Positions 21,006 to 28,653 of a stretch of 28,653 bases of DNA are shown here, in pieces. The position numbers and the translations under genes are program-made. Each line of letters begins with the position of its first letter. The first letter of the stretch is position 1. Origin of the DNA: Sphaeroforma arctica JP610 (taxonomy: Eukaryota; Opisthokonta; Ichthyosporea; Ichthyophonida); the NCBI RefSeq assembly GCF_001186125.1, contig NW_014040528.1, positions 7,082 to 35,734 of the forward strand, in the 5' to 3' direction. A model generated the notes under the pieces. It worked only from the letters and a program-made list of their open reading frames with translations. It made no database searches and was not told the DNA's origin.

Positions 21006-21117
21006 GAAAACATACTAAATTTAAAAGACACAAACAACACACTAAACTAAAAAGTCACAAACAACACGCTAAACTAAAATGTCACAAACAACATGCTAAA
21101 CTAAAAATCACAAACAA
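21006..21117. repeat. 28-bp tandem repeat, about four copies
   Basis: Units of GTCACAAACAACACGCTAAAC plus TAAAA repeat with few differences; the first copy is more diverged. Periods are 26-29 bp. Confidence 0.85.
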
Positions 21118-21392
21118 TGTACATAATGTGCCTGGCTTCTCCTCTGTGAAGTTAGGGTTTTAGAATCTGTCTGGTGTCAAGGTACAAAACTAGTCCTGAA
21201 AACAAAACATCTTATGCGCACTAGGTAGTATACTTGGATTAGAGCAACATAATCAAACCCGCCATATACATACCCTACTGTCTTATCATATCACAGTATC
21301 TAGCAGACTGTATATAAATACACACTTTGCATACTTGCATACGTACTCTCGGATATTCCTTGTTGTGGTCAGTGCAGCGTGTGCTCCTGCTA

Positions 21393-21398
21393 TTTATT
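21393..21398 (-). terminator. Candidate poly(A) signal of the minus-strand gene
   Basis: TTTATT on the plus strand reads AATAAA on the minus strand, about 190 nt past the TGA stop of the large minus-strand gene. It is the only exact hexamer I noticed in the likely 3' UTR. Confidence 0.35.
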
Positions 21399-21586
21399 TA
21401 CTGTTCATGCGCACCTGCTGTACCCTTCATGGCACGCGCGGCGGTCGAAATGTGAGGTACATGTGGTGTGTACATCTAAAAGGAAACACCCAGAAGCATA
21501 CGCTGAGCTTGTTTCCCATCGTATTTCTATATTATATACATATATGTGTGTGTGCGTGCGTACGTGTGTGTGTGTGCGCTATATTA

Positions 21587-24500
21587 TCATTCACCCTGAT
21601 CCCTTCTCATCTCGTGATATTGCACATCCTCAACGTCCTCCACCTCGCCTAGAATACCCCGCAGTATCTGCTGTCTCTCCTGCAACACAGCCTTTCCAAC
21701 CTTGGCGAGATGCATGTTGGTATTGATGTACGAGTGTGCGTGCACTTCCATCTCCAGCAGCTTGTACCGCATGAGGTCGATGTAGACCTTGTCCACGTCA
21801 CTGATCGTAAAGTCCGTCTCTTTAGTCGTACTGCGGTCGTACGTGTGGCTCGAGGGCACGAGGAACGCCGTTTGTATCTCATCAAAGATCACACGCTTGC
21901 GCCTTGTAGCTGGGCGTGGCCTTGCCACAACTGGTTGCTCCGACTTCTGCTGCCTCCCACATATTTGTCGTACGTCAGATCCTGTAGTGGCTGGTGGCTG
22001 TATGCAAGACTGTATTGGGGTCGGTTGCGCTATATCATTATGTCCTTCCGTTGACTCTTGCGACACTCCTGTCGGCAGCTGCTCTATATACGCCTCTGTG
22101 GGTGCTACTTGCCCTATGTCGGGCAGTGCGTTTGTTGGTTCTCCAGTCTGTCCTGTGTCAGACTCTCCACAAGCTATTTGTCTTACATCCGACTCCCCCT
22201 TCGACAATTGTTTTGCACTCGGCCGATCCGGGAACAGTAGCTTTATGTATGGTAGTACATCCGTTGAATGTCCTGGTTGTTCTACGTCTGACTCATCCTT
22301 CGCCATTCGTCTTACACATGACCGAGGTGGGACGAGTAATCCCAAGGCCGGCAATATATCCGTTGATTGTCCTGGCTGCCCTACGTCTGACGTGCGCTTC
22401 GTCAGTTGTCTTGCGTCTGACTCTCCCGTTGCCAATTGACGTTCACCTGGTCGTGATAAACCGAGTAGTCCCATGTTCGGTAACACATCCGTCGAATGTC
22501 CAGGTTGCCCTACGTCTGACGTGCGCTTCGTCAGTTGTCTTGCGTCTGACTCTCCCGTCGCCGCCTGTCCTACACCAGGCCGTGCCTGGATAGGTAGCTC
22601 CATCTTTCGCAGTACATCTGCTATATTCTCTGAATGCCCTGAGCTTTTCCGCCTTTCGTCCGAATGTCCCGTGTCTGACTGTCCTGTCGGCCCTGCGCCT
22701 GGTTGCCGTTGGGGTTGGACACTCCACTGAACCGTCTGCAAGTATTGACTATCTAGCTCACCTGTTTCTCTCTCATTGGTTAACGCAATGTGAAGCGTCT
22801 CTGTACTAAATGTCACATCCTTATGCGTAGTCGATCGACTAGCACGCTCCTTAGATAAGGCCCTCTTTGCCTGCAGAGCCATATAGATCAACGGTTTAAA
22901 CGACAGGGATTTCCTACTGCTGTCGGCGCTGTTTCCCGAGTTGCTCCGCGTTCTACCGTCTTGCAGCTGGTTGAGATCACTGCAACTTCCACTCTTTTCG
23001 TCAGTCTCTGTATTCGAGGCTGTGCTCTCATACACCTCCGCACTGTCAGTGTACTTGATGGGCTGTCCGCCACCTATCTCGCTCGGTTCAAATATCAATG
23101 TGCTAGCGTCGTCATGGCAACTACTTCGATTGCTATTGCCGGTCCCATCGGTAGAATAACTCCTCCTAAACACGCCTCGACTACCGCTACTGCTGCCATG
23201 CTTAGCATAGGCGCCCATGTGATGCTCCTCTGTGACTCTGCTCAGTGCACCCTGCAACGGCCTGCCATCCCAAGACGACTGTCTGTAGAACATGTGGCGC
23301 GAGTTCCGGTGTTCAGCAGCGTCTAAACTACGTTCTCCATCCCTTGTATGCTTATCTATGTGGGTGCGGGTGTGTGCGTGTGCATGCATATCCTGCCCCG
23401 TATACGAACTAGTCGTTTCCATTTGAGGTCCTGAGCGTGTCCGTGTCACCGTTGCGCCTGCGCGGTCTCTCTCAGCAGACTCCACCGACTTGTTGGATAT
23501 GTTTTGGATGAGGGACGTAGGCGACGGAAAGCAATGCACAGACCCATCCGAACTCCTGGGGGTCGCGCGAGTATACGTATCGCCGACATCTGTGGGGGTG
23601 TATGAGTGGCTCCTGTGGTAGTTCCTGGCACCCAACCCAGCTGCTCTGCTGCCGAAACTACTCCAACTCTGTGCTGGTGCTCTATTCGATAATGGTCCAC
23701 TATGGCGTTTCTGAAGTGCGTTTTGTCTGTCATAGTCCTGACTGGGAGTCCCGGGTACGTGTGCTCTATGATTCGATAATTGTCCACTATGGCGTCTCTG
23801 ACGTGTCTTGTGTCTGCCATAATCCTGCCTGGGAGTCCTGGGTACTTGTGTTTTACTCGATAATTGTCCACTATGGCGTCTCTGCGGCGTGGGATGTCTG
23901 CCATAATCCTGTCTGGGAGTACCGGGTGCAAACCCTTGGTAGTCGAGACTGGGAGATCCCACGGGTGAGCCACTATACTGTGTGGGTGAATAAGCCCGTG
24001 TATGCGTGTAATGTGTGGGTGTGTTTATACCACTGCAACCTGGCGACGGCTGCGAGCGCGTGTGTGAGAGGTGCGAAGATATGTTTGTGTGCCGCCTATG
24101 AGGCGAGCTATGCTGTTGATGTCCGTTGGGCTGTCGGTGTTGACGGTGCTGAAGCGGCATTCCAGTGCGGGTTGCCGCCCGGAGAGGACTATTTATAGAA
24201 TTACTCGTGACTCTGTACTCTGTGATGCTGTGCGATCTGTTGTGCAAGATGCTTCGGGGTCTGTTCCCCGTCATACTGTGGCTTCTATGCCGTGTGCCTC
24301 TGTGTGGCCGATTATACGACAGGCGATGGGGCCTATGTGTAGTGTCGCTATCATATGCATCGTTTGGCTCACAGCAGTGACTGTGTGGCAGTGGTTGTCC
24401 CTGTGCCGTATTACGAGCTGAGCTGAGCTGCACTAGCGAACAACGACAGCTCAGATGTTCTAATATCTCCGACGGATAAACAAACACCCCCCCCGTGTGT

Positions 24501-26923
24501 GGGTCTGAGTGTGGGTGTGGAGAGGATGTATCTGTGTGACTATCCAGTGCACTGAGTCTATCTCCGCGGTGTTGTGAGGGTAGGCTCTTCGGTTGAGCCT
24601 CGACTACAGCACCACCACCAGACGACCTCGGCACGGGCTTGCTATGTCGTTCGGCGGTGTGGCTTTGGCCCAGTGCCGTGTAGTGCGCGTGTGATGTGAC
24701 GATTGCCGTGCCTTCGGGTGACACGCTTCGGAAATCGAACTCGTTCTCTTCTTCCTCAATACTCCCCCCAGACATTAAACTGTACTGCCGCTGCAGTTTG
24801 CCAATGGAAGCGTTCAGTGAGGTCCGCCCAGACACTGAGGCTTTCTGCGCTACTCTCTGCTTTCCCGTATCCACCCCCACGCCATGTACTCGTTGCCTAG
24901 TTACCGGTTGCATCGCTACAGCCTCAGCACTGGGCCTGTGCACATCGCACCCTTGCGGTGCAGTGCTGCACTCTGCACAGTGCACCTGCAATGATCGCAT
25001 GTGCATCGCTCGCCATACCTGCCTGGGAACACCCGTAGGTTGCTGAGCTGTGGGTGACATGATGAATGCGGTATCTGTATACTTCTGCGACACTTTGCCG
25101 TCACACGCACTCCGCGGCCGCTTCTTGTATGTCCTTGGCTCGGCACAACTAGCCTTCGTGTCACTGCCGTTGCTATGTTGGGCTTTCAGCATCCCTCTGC
25201 TCTCGGCATGTCTCTTTGCACCGGCGCCTGTCTGTCTATCGCCTCCGCGCGCACGAGCTGACACATTCAGTGCCGGTGCCTGCGTGAAGCTCATAGCCAC
25301 CCCAGCCTGCTTCCGCCTCCGATACTCCTCAATCATACTCTCCTCTAGCCTGCACTTGGACTTCTCAATCACCTTCCTGTCCCTTTCTCGCCTGCTCTCC
25401 CCCTTGATCTCCTCGTCGATCTCCTTGTGTTTGGCTGTGATGGTTGTCGCCACCCTACTAAGCACCCGTGCCGAGGCAGCCGCACCAATGTGTATCGGAC
25501 TTATACTACTCCCACTGGAGTTTGACGTTTTCTTCCCGAGCTTGGCACTACTGGATAATTGGCCAATATGCGTGTTTCTCTTCCCCAGCTTAGTGCTGCT
25601 GGATAATTGGCCACTATGCGTTTCACGCGAGTTTAACGTCAGCTCTCCGTCCTTGGCCGACAGATCAGTACTAAGTGGACGTGATACAGGGGTAGGGGCA
25701 GACGCGCCTCTACGTAGTTTTGCCCCGATATTTGATTTAACCTCCTTCATCCCACCGCTCTGGGGAACTGATGTCAGCTGCTCACAGTTGTATGTGCGTA
25801 TGTGCGTGCGTGTGTTTGTGTGCGTGCGTGGATCAGTGGTTGGTGTGCTGTGTGTGCAGGTATCATCATCTGCCGCATGTGTGTGTGCATAGGTATGTGT
25901 CTTCGTAGCATTAGTATTCGCCGTGCCCACACTAGTTGTGTCACGTGGCCCGGCATTGGTACCCTCTACACTGCGCACAGGTACACTCGTTAGTGCAGAG
26001 AGTTCACTCGAACGAGCAGGTAAGCTCACCGTCCGTACACCGGAAAGAGCGTGTGTGTGTGTGTTTGCGCGTACTTTGAATGAATCTGTGCCATCTCCAA
26101 GCCCCACCGTGCCACGCTCAGCCGATGACGCCTTATTACTTTCAGCAGTACCTAAACGGGTGTCGCACTCGGCAATACTACTAGCGTGACTGCACCTACT
26201 ATCACTACTCCTGTAATCACTATTGCTATTTAGCCGGTTAGGCCTAACCTTAAGCAAAACGGGCTGTACTCCGCAGGAGGGGGGCACTCTGATAGGCTCG
26301 TTCGTTGTCCAGGACATACGAAAAGCTGACTTGTTACTAGACTTAGGTTGTCTAACTTTCACCCCTGCGTCTGCATCCATAGCATGCAGCTCTGAATCAT
26401 CCGAATAATCGACATCAGACAATACACTACTCGCACTACGAGTATGCAATTCAACTGTTTTACTTGGTTTCCTGCTTGCTGGTGTGCTGATACTGACAAT
26501 ATATTGTGATCTCTCTATGGGACATGTGCACTCTCCTTGCGAAACTACCGTAGAGTGCATGTACCCAGATGGTTCGCTTAACTCATAGTGTATATCCTTC
26601 TTTGTAGGTCTAGCCTTGGCAACAACCACCTTAGAATGTATATGTACATTTTTTGACTGCTGCAACGCTTTCTTCATATCAGAATTTTCGTGCAAACTAC
26701 CGACAAGGCCATCACTTGCATTGCTTTCCTTCCTCGCCTTCACCTCGATGATAGTACCCTCGGCTGGAATTGTATGCCCAGTCGTGAGTCTGACTGTCTG
26801 TGACTTGTGAGTTACATGGTATGTCAATCCATTGAATAGTTCTCCTCCGGTATTCTTTGTATCCACAATACCACGGACTTTATCGTACTTCGACGGGTTC
26901 CAGAGCGTCGTTGTAGCACCCAT
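21587..26923 (-). CDS. Large intronless gene for a disordered, repeat-rich protein of unknown function
   Basis: A single open frame of 1778 codons runs from ATG (26923-26921) to TGA (21589-21587). The start is well supported: an in-frame TGA lies just upstream of a TTG eight codons before it, it is the first ATG, and its context (A at -3, G at +4) is strong. I do not recognise the family. The N-terminus reads MGATTTLWNPSKYDK, followed by about 60 residues that look beta-rich. The rest is mainly S/T/R/H/Q-rich and likely unfolded. Visible parts are a charged helix or coiled coil at about 495-540 (EIDEEIKG to EEYRRRKQ), Thr-His runs, R/H-rich repeats (about 865-912), three 28-29-residue repeats with RRHSGQLS (about 990-1080), a set of 33-43-residue repeats (about 1425-1615), and a conserved-looking ordered tail (about 1674-1770) with RKRVIF and a helix ending in LEEVEDV-like acidic residues. 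Lack of introns contrasts with the 18-exon neighbour. It is convergent with SETD2. It could be a scaffold or cytoskeleton-associated protein, but that is a guess. Confidence 0.85.
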   Translation of the reverse strand: MGATTTLWNPSKYDKVRGIVDTKNTGGELFNGLTYHVTHKSQTVRLTTGHTIPAEGTIIEVKARKESNASDGLVGSLHENSDMKKALQQSKNVHIHSKVVVAKARPTKKDIHYELSEPSGYMHSTVVSQGECTCPIERSQYIVSISTPASRKPSKTVELHTRSASSVLSDVDYSDDSELHAMDADAGVKVRQPKSSNKSAFRMSWTTNEPIRVPPSCGVQPVLLKVRPNRLNSNSDYRSSDSRCSHASSIAECDTRLGTAESNKASSAERGTVGLGDGTDSFKVRANTHTHALSGVRTVSLPARSSELSALTSVPVRSVEGTNAGPRDTTSVGTANTNATKTHTYAHTHAADDDTCTHSTPTTDPRTHTNTRTHIRTYNCEQLTSVPQSGGMKEVKSNIGAKLRRGASAPTPVSRPLSTDLSAKDGELTLNSRETHSGQLSSSTKLGKRNTHIGQLSSSAKLGKKTSNSSGSSISPIHIGAAASARVLSRVATTITAKHKEIDEEIKGESRRERDRKVIEKSKCRLEESMIEEYRRRKQAGVAMSFTQAPALNVSARARGGDRQTGAGAKRHAESRGMLKAQHSNGSDTKASCAEPRTYKKRPRSACDGKVSQKYTDTAFIMSPTAQQPTGVPRQVWRAMHMRSLQVHCAECSTAPQGCDVHRPSAEAVAMQPVTRQRVHGVGVDTGKQRVAQKASVSGRTSLNASIGKLQRQYSLMSGGSIEEEENEFDFRSVSPEGTAIVTSHAHYTALGQSHTAERHSKPVPRSSGGGAVVEAQPKSLPSQHRGDRLSALDSHTDTSSPHPHSDPHTGGVFVYPSEILEHLSCRCSLVQLSSARNTAQGQPLPHSHCCEPNDAYDSDTTHRPHRLSYNRPHRGTRHRSHSMTGNRPRSILHNRSHSITEYRVTSNSINSPLRAATRTGMPLQHRQHRQPNGHQQHSSPHRRHTNISSHLSHTRSQPSPGCSGINTPTHYTHTRAYSPTQYSGSPVGSPSLDYQGFAPGTPRQDYGRHPTPQRRHSGQLSSKTQVPRTPRQDYGRHKTRQRRHSGQLSNHRAHVPGTPSQDYDRQNALQKRHSGPLSNRAPAQSWSSFGSRAAGLGARNYHRSHSYTPTDVGDTYTRATPRSSDGSVHCFPSPTSLIQNISNKSVESAERDRAGATVTRTRSGPQMETTSSYTGQDMHAHAHTRTHIDKHTRDGERSLDAAEHRNSRHMFYRQSSWDGRPLQGALSRVTEEHHMGAYAKHGSSSGSRGVFRRSYSTDGTGNSNRSSCHDDASTLIFEPSEIGGGQPIKYTDSAEVYESTASNTETDEKSGSCSDLNQLQDGRTRSNSGNSADSSRKSLSFKPLIYMALQAKRALSKERASRSTTHKDVTFSTETLHIALTNERETGELDSQYLQTVQWSVQPQRQPGAGPTGQSDTGHSDERRKSSGHSENIADVLRKMELPIQARPGVGQAATGESDARQLTKRTSDVGQPGHSTDVLPNMGLLGLSRPGERQLATGESDARQLTKRTSDVGQPGQSTDILPALGLLVPPRSCVRRMAKDESDVEQPGHSTDVLPYIKLLFPDRPSAKQLSKGESDVRQIACGESDTGQTGEPTNALPDIGQVAPTEAYIEQLPTGVSQESTEGHNDIAQPTPIQSCIQPPATTGSDVRQICGRQQKSEQPVVARPRPATRRKRVIFDEIQTAFLVPSSHTYDRSTTKETDFTISDVDKVYIDLMRYKLLEMEVHAHSYINTNMHLAKVGKAVLQERQQILRGILGEVEDVEDVQYHEMRRDQGE
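22080..22650 (-). repeat. Coding repeats of 33-43 residues in the minus-strand gene
   Basis: About four to five copies of a unit with the order GESD-RQL, SDVGQPG-STDVLP, GLL and RP. In-frame DNA periods are 99 and 129 bp, so copies differ by whole codons. Two neighbouring copies share an almost identical stretch ending at about 22390 and 22520, which suggests recent duplication or gene conversion. Confidence 0.85.
23680..23945 (-). repeat. Three coding repeats of 28-29 residues with RRHSGQLS
   Basis: Units of 87 and 84 bp encode P-TPRQDYGRH, Q-RRHSGQLS (or KRHSGPLS). The reading frame is kept in all three. Two further GQLSSS-KLGK units of 16 residues lie earlier in the protein (about 25540-25630). 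Confidence 0.88.
25780..25850 (-). repeat. (AC)n coding tract, Thr-His run
   Basis: The plus strand reads TGTGCGTGCGTGTGTT-like repeats; the minus-strand gene reads them as R/N-T-H-T/I runs (DPRTHTNTRTHIRTY). Similar shorter tracts lie near 25880, 26050 and 23370. Confidence 0.75.
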
Positions 26924-28150
26924 ATTGGCAAGCAACAAAAAGGGCAATCACCAAACGATCCTTAATCCAGACGTTAAGCTAGTTTAACATATCTAAAGCG
27001 ACAATACTGACCAAGCCGCATATGAGTGAAGCTGCATAGCTACATGCTATAGTTATGACAACCGAATAAATACACCAATTCAGTTTCCTATTTCAGACTT
27101 CATAGTTCAAACAACATATGGAAGCTATTCATATATATTTATGAGAAATATATACTAAAATATAACAGCAGAGACCTAATTACACGTACACATATGAACT
27201 GATATCTATATAAAAAAATTGAAAGATCCGAAACAAGTACATCCTTCACATGGATTTTTTAGAAAACAAAGTGGTCTGTTACATAATCTTTATAAAATTA
27301 TTTATGTATTTACTTATTTACATAGTATGTATCAGCCTTCTAAATTTTAAAAAACATATGTAAGTACAGTAATAAATACCGTACAGAACTACAGATACAT
27401 AAATATATTTATTTTTTAAAAGGGGGTTTTTTTTTAAATAAATGAATAATATGTACGATTGACTTGTAAACATCATAAATACGCGTATACGACTGTAAAT
27501 ATTTACATTTGTAATATTTACAAAATATGTAATATTTTACATAAAACAATTATTCACCAAGCTATTTTCCCAAAATCAAAATCAAATTTCTTGTTTTAGA
27601 AACCAAATCAGATTTGATCGATCTCTCGCACAAGAAAAACTCCCGCTGATGCCGGCCCCCTCCGGGGATTGGACTTCTTTTGTGTTTTTATTGACTGTAC
27701 CAAAACATTATTCTATTTATTATATAAAAACAATATATTAGTCTTTGCCACGGATTATCATTGACTGCGCTCAACGTTTGCATATATCGATTGTCAATAA
27801 AGGTGCATATTCGGAGCCCTGAGGTTCAATGTATTGAGGATAAATATCTATAGGATGTCCGATCTATTTTTTAATTCAAGTTTTTCCCCACTTTCGACCA
27901 TGTTTTTAGGTAAATACGGATTAGGGTTGTTTCTATTTCTTTCTTAGAGAAAACAGAGTGGATCGAATTTGTTGTTGTTTTTTTTGTTTTAAAATAATAA
28001 ACAATATTTATTGAAGCCGCTTACTGCGGGTCTGCGGCAGTCCAACTAAAAATACTCTGCTTCTTGTTTTTGAAAAACAATTGTTATCAATATATATAAA
28101 AATAAACCCTCTCTACTTACTGGAGAAATCTTAATGCCACCACTGCAAGA

Positions 28151-28227
28151 GCCACCTAAACCGCCACCTACAGATAGAGCCACCTAAATATACCACCATT
28201 GTAAGTGCCACCTACATTCGCCACCTA
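28151..28227. promoter_or_regulatory. Cluster of five GCCACCTA octamers
   Basis: Exact GCCACCTA occurs at 28151, 28163, 28179, 28207 and 28220, all in the same direction. Degenerate CCACCA forms lie just outside (near 28136) and between the third and fourth copies. Start-to-start spacings are 12, 16, 28 and 13 bp, so it is not a simple tandem array. It lies about 200 bp before the right-edge gene and 1.2 kb before the minus-strand gene, in otherwise AT-rich DNA. It looks like a clustered protein-binding site; the factor is unknown. Confidence 0.45.
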
Positions 28228-28383
28228 CACCCATTATTGACACCAACCGTGAAAATTCTGACACGACACCTTGATTAAAATATTCACTATAGTAAACCCC
28301 CGTGCGTACAGTAACATTATATGTATGTAAACACTACGGAAATTGAGCGTTATAGCGAGTTTGTATTGAGCTGTACTGAGAGA

Positions 28384-28391
28384 TTATATAG
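28384..28391 (+). promoter_or_regulatory. TATA-like box before the right-edge gene
   Basis: TTATATAG stands 32-39 nt before the ATG at 28423. If used as a TATA box, transcription would begin a few bases before the ATG, giving a very short leader. The region is AT-rich, which lowers the weight of the match. Confidence 0.3.
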
Positions 28392-28422
28392 CTAGTAGAT
28401 ATTACAGTGAGGCCAGAAGATC

Positions 28423-28653
28423 ATGTCAGTCAAAGTGGAGTGTAAGTCACAGTACCATCCGGGAGAGAAGGATGTAAAGACCGACGTACTGTTTGAACTT
28501 CCAACTGGAGTTCACGAGGTTGTTAATTTAGATGCTGTTGGAGATTGTGGGTATTTATCACTTCTAGAAGATCCTATTTTTGAGACAGCATACAAACATA
28601 TACGCGTACTATTAGGCATAAATCATCTTAAAAAAAAACTAACATACATACAT
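28423..28653 (+). CDS. 5' part of a gene with an OTU-like GDCGY motif, cut by the window edge
   Basis: The first ATG after an in-frame TGA (28408-28410) opens a frame of 77 codons that reaches the window end without a stop. The protein starts MSVKVECKSQYHPGEKDV. It then has ELPTGVHEVVNLDAVGDCGYLSL at about residues 25-47, followed by a helix-like stretch (FETAYKHIRVLLGINHLKKK). D-x-x-G-D-C-(G/L)-(Y/F)-x-(A/S)-L is the form of the nucleophile-cysteine motif of OTU deubiquitinases, which also occurs in proteases of viruses and transposons. The catalytic histidine would lie beyond the edge, so the family is unproven. A TATA-like TTATATAG sits about 35 nt upstream. The last bases run into an A9 tract and a CATA repeat, so the true exon may end before the edge. 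Host gene or mobile-element gene cannot be told apart here. Confidence 0.5.
   Translation, partial: MSVKVECKSQYHPGEKDVKTDVLFELPTGVHEVVNLDAVGDCGYLSLLEDPIFETAYKHIRVLLGINHLKKKLTYIH

Larger units (their letters stand above)
20347..21586. other. Spacer between the two convergent genes
   Basis: No gene supported. Besides the stop-codon repeat and the 28-bp repeat it contains a TATATGTGTG to GTGTGTGCG tract at about 21535-21578, immediately downstream of the minus-strand stop. Confidence 0.6.
26924..28422. other. AT-rich divergent intergenic region
   Basis: About 1.5 kb between the start of the minus-strand gene and the right-edge gene. Most is A/T-rich with A and T runs (27180-27560). Two short GC-richer islands stand out at about 27640-27670 (CCCC-TCC-GGGG stem) and 28013-28063 (ACTGC/GCAGT stem inside GAAGC/GCTTC). 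The octamer cluster lies at 28151-28227. No gene or tRNA was recognised. Confidence 0.6.

Noticed and set aside
21789-22593. Overlapping plus-strand frames with Ser/Cys or Leu/Val repeats
   Set aside because: They mirror the 33-43-residue coding repeats of the minus-strand gene in other frames.
25050-25892. Plus-strand 280-codon frame inside the minus-strand gene
   Set aside because: Hydrophobic L/S/C-rich antisense of an R/S/T-rich protein, a common artefact; its membrane-like look is not evidence for a gene.
26924-26947. Start of the large minus-strand gene at TTG, eight codons upstream
   Set aside because: TTG is not a usual start in nuclear genes, and the ATG at 26923 has a strong context.
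1-28653. tRNA, rRNA or CRISPR features
   Set aside because: No GGTTCGANTCC-type B box with a matching cloverleaf, no rRNA segments, and the tandem repeats lack CRISPR-like uniform repeat and spacer lengths.

Overview
The window is nuclear DNA of an intron-rich eukaryote. It holds one 18-exon gene with only GT-AG introns, dense TATG/TG microsatellites and wide AT-rich spacers. The main gene encodes a SETD2/Set2-type histone H3K36 methyltransferase with the AWS-SET-postSET-TFIIS_N-like-WW-SRI order known from animals, fungi and their protist relatives. This points to an opisthokont, perhaps a unicellular holozoan; I cannot name the species from sequence alone, and everything here was read by eye without database searches.

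Layout. Positions 1-3883 hold no gene I can support; they contain a diverged minisatellite (about 2080-2735) and a (TA)n tract. Positions 3884-20346 (+) are the SETD2-like gene. I placed all 17 introns by reading frame and splice signals. The exons total 5265 nt (1754 codons plus stop) with every phase agreeing, although several introns exceed 1 kb. Positions 20347-21586 are the spacer between two convergent genes, with repeats that begin at the SETD2 stop codon. Positions 21587-26923 (-) are one uninterrupted 1778-codon gene for an unrecognised, mostly disordered, repeat-rich protein. Positions 26924-28422 are an AT-rich divergent promoter region with a cluster of five exact GCCACCTA octamers. 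From 28423 (+) a third reading frame runs off the right edge; it carries a GDCGY motif resembling the OTU cysteine-protease nucleophile motif.

The most unusual feature lies in the SETD2 introns. Exon-intron junctions have been tandemly copied into the adjoining intron in units of roughly 80-150 bp: the exon 3 donor (about five copies), the exon 4 acceptor (four copies), the exon 4 donor (about four copies), probably the exon 6 acceptor, and also the stop codon/3' UTR (about four to five copies). Each leaves a ladder of decaying decoy sites. One decoy acceptor stays in frame and would insert 34 residues into the zinc-binding AWS domain. A second pattern is that long TG/TATG tracts in SETD2 introns read T/G on the sense strand, whereas comparable tracts inside coding sequence of two genes read A/C on the sense strand and encode Thr-His runs.

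Functional outlook. The first gene should deposit H3K36 methylation on chromatin being transcribed by RNA polymerase II, through its SRI domain. Nothing links the other two genes to it beyond position.
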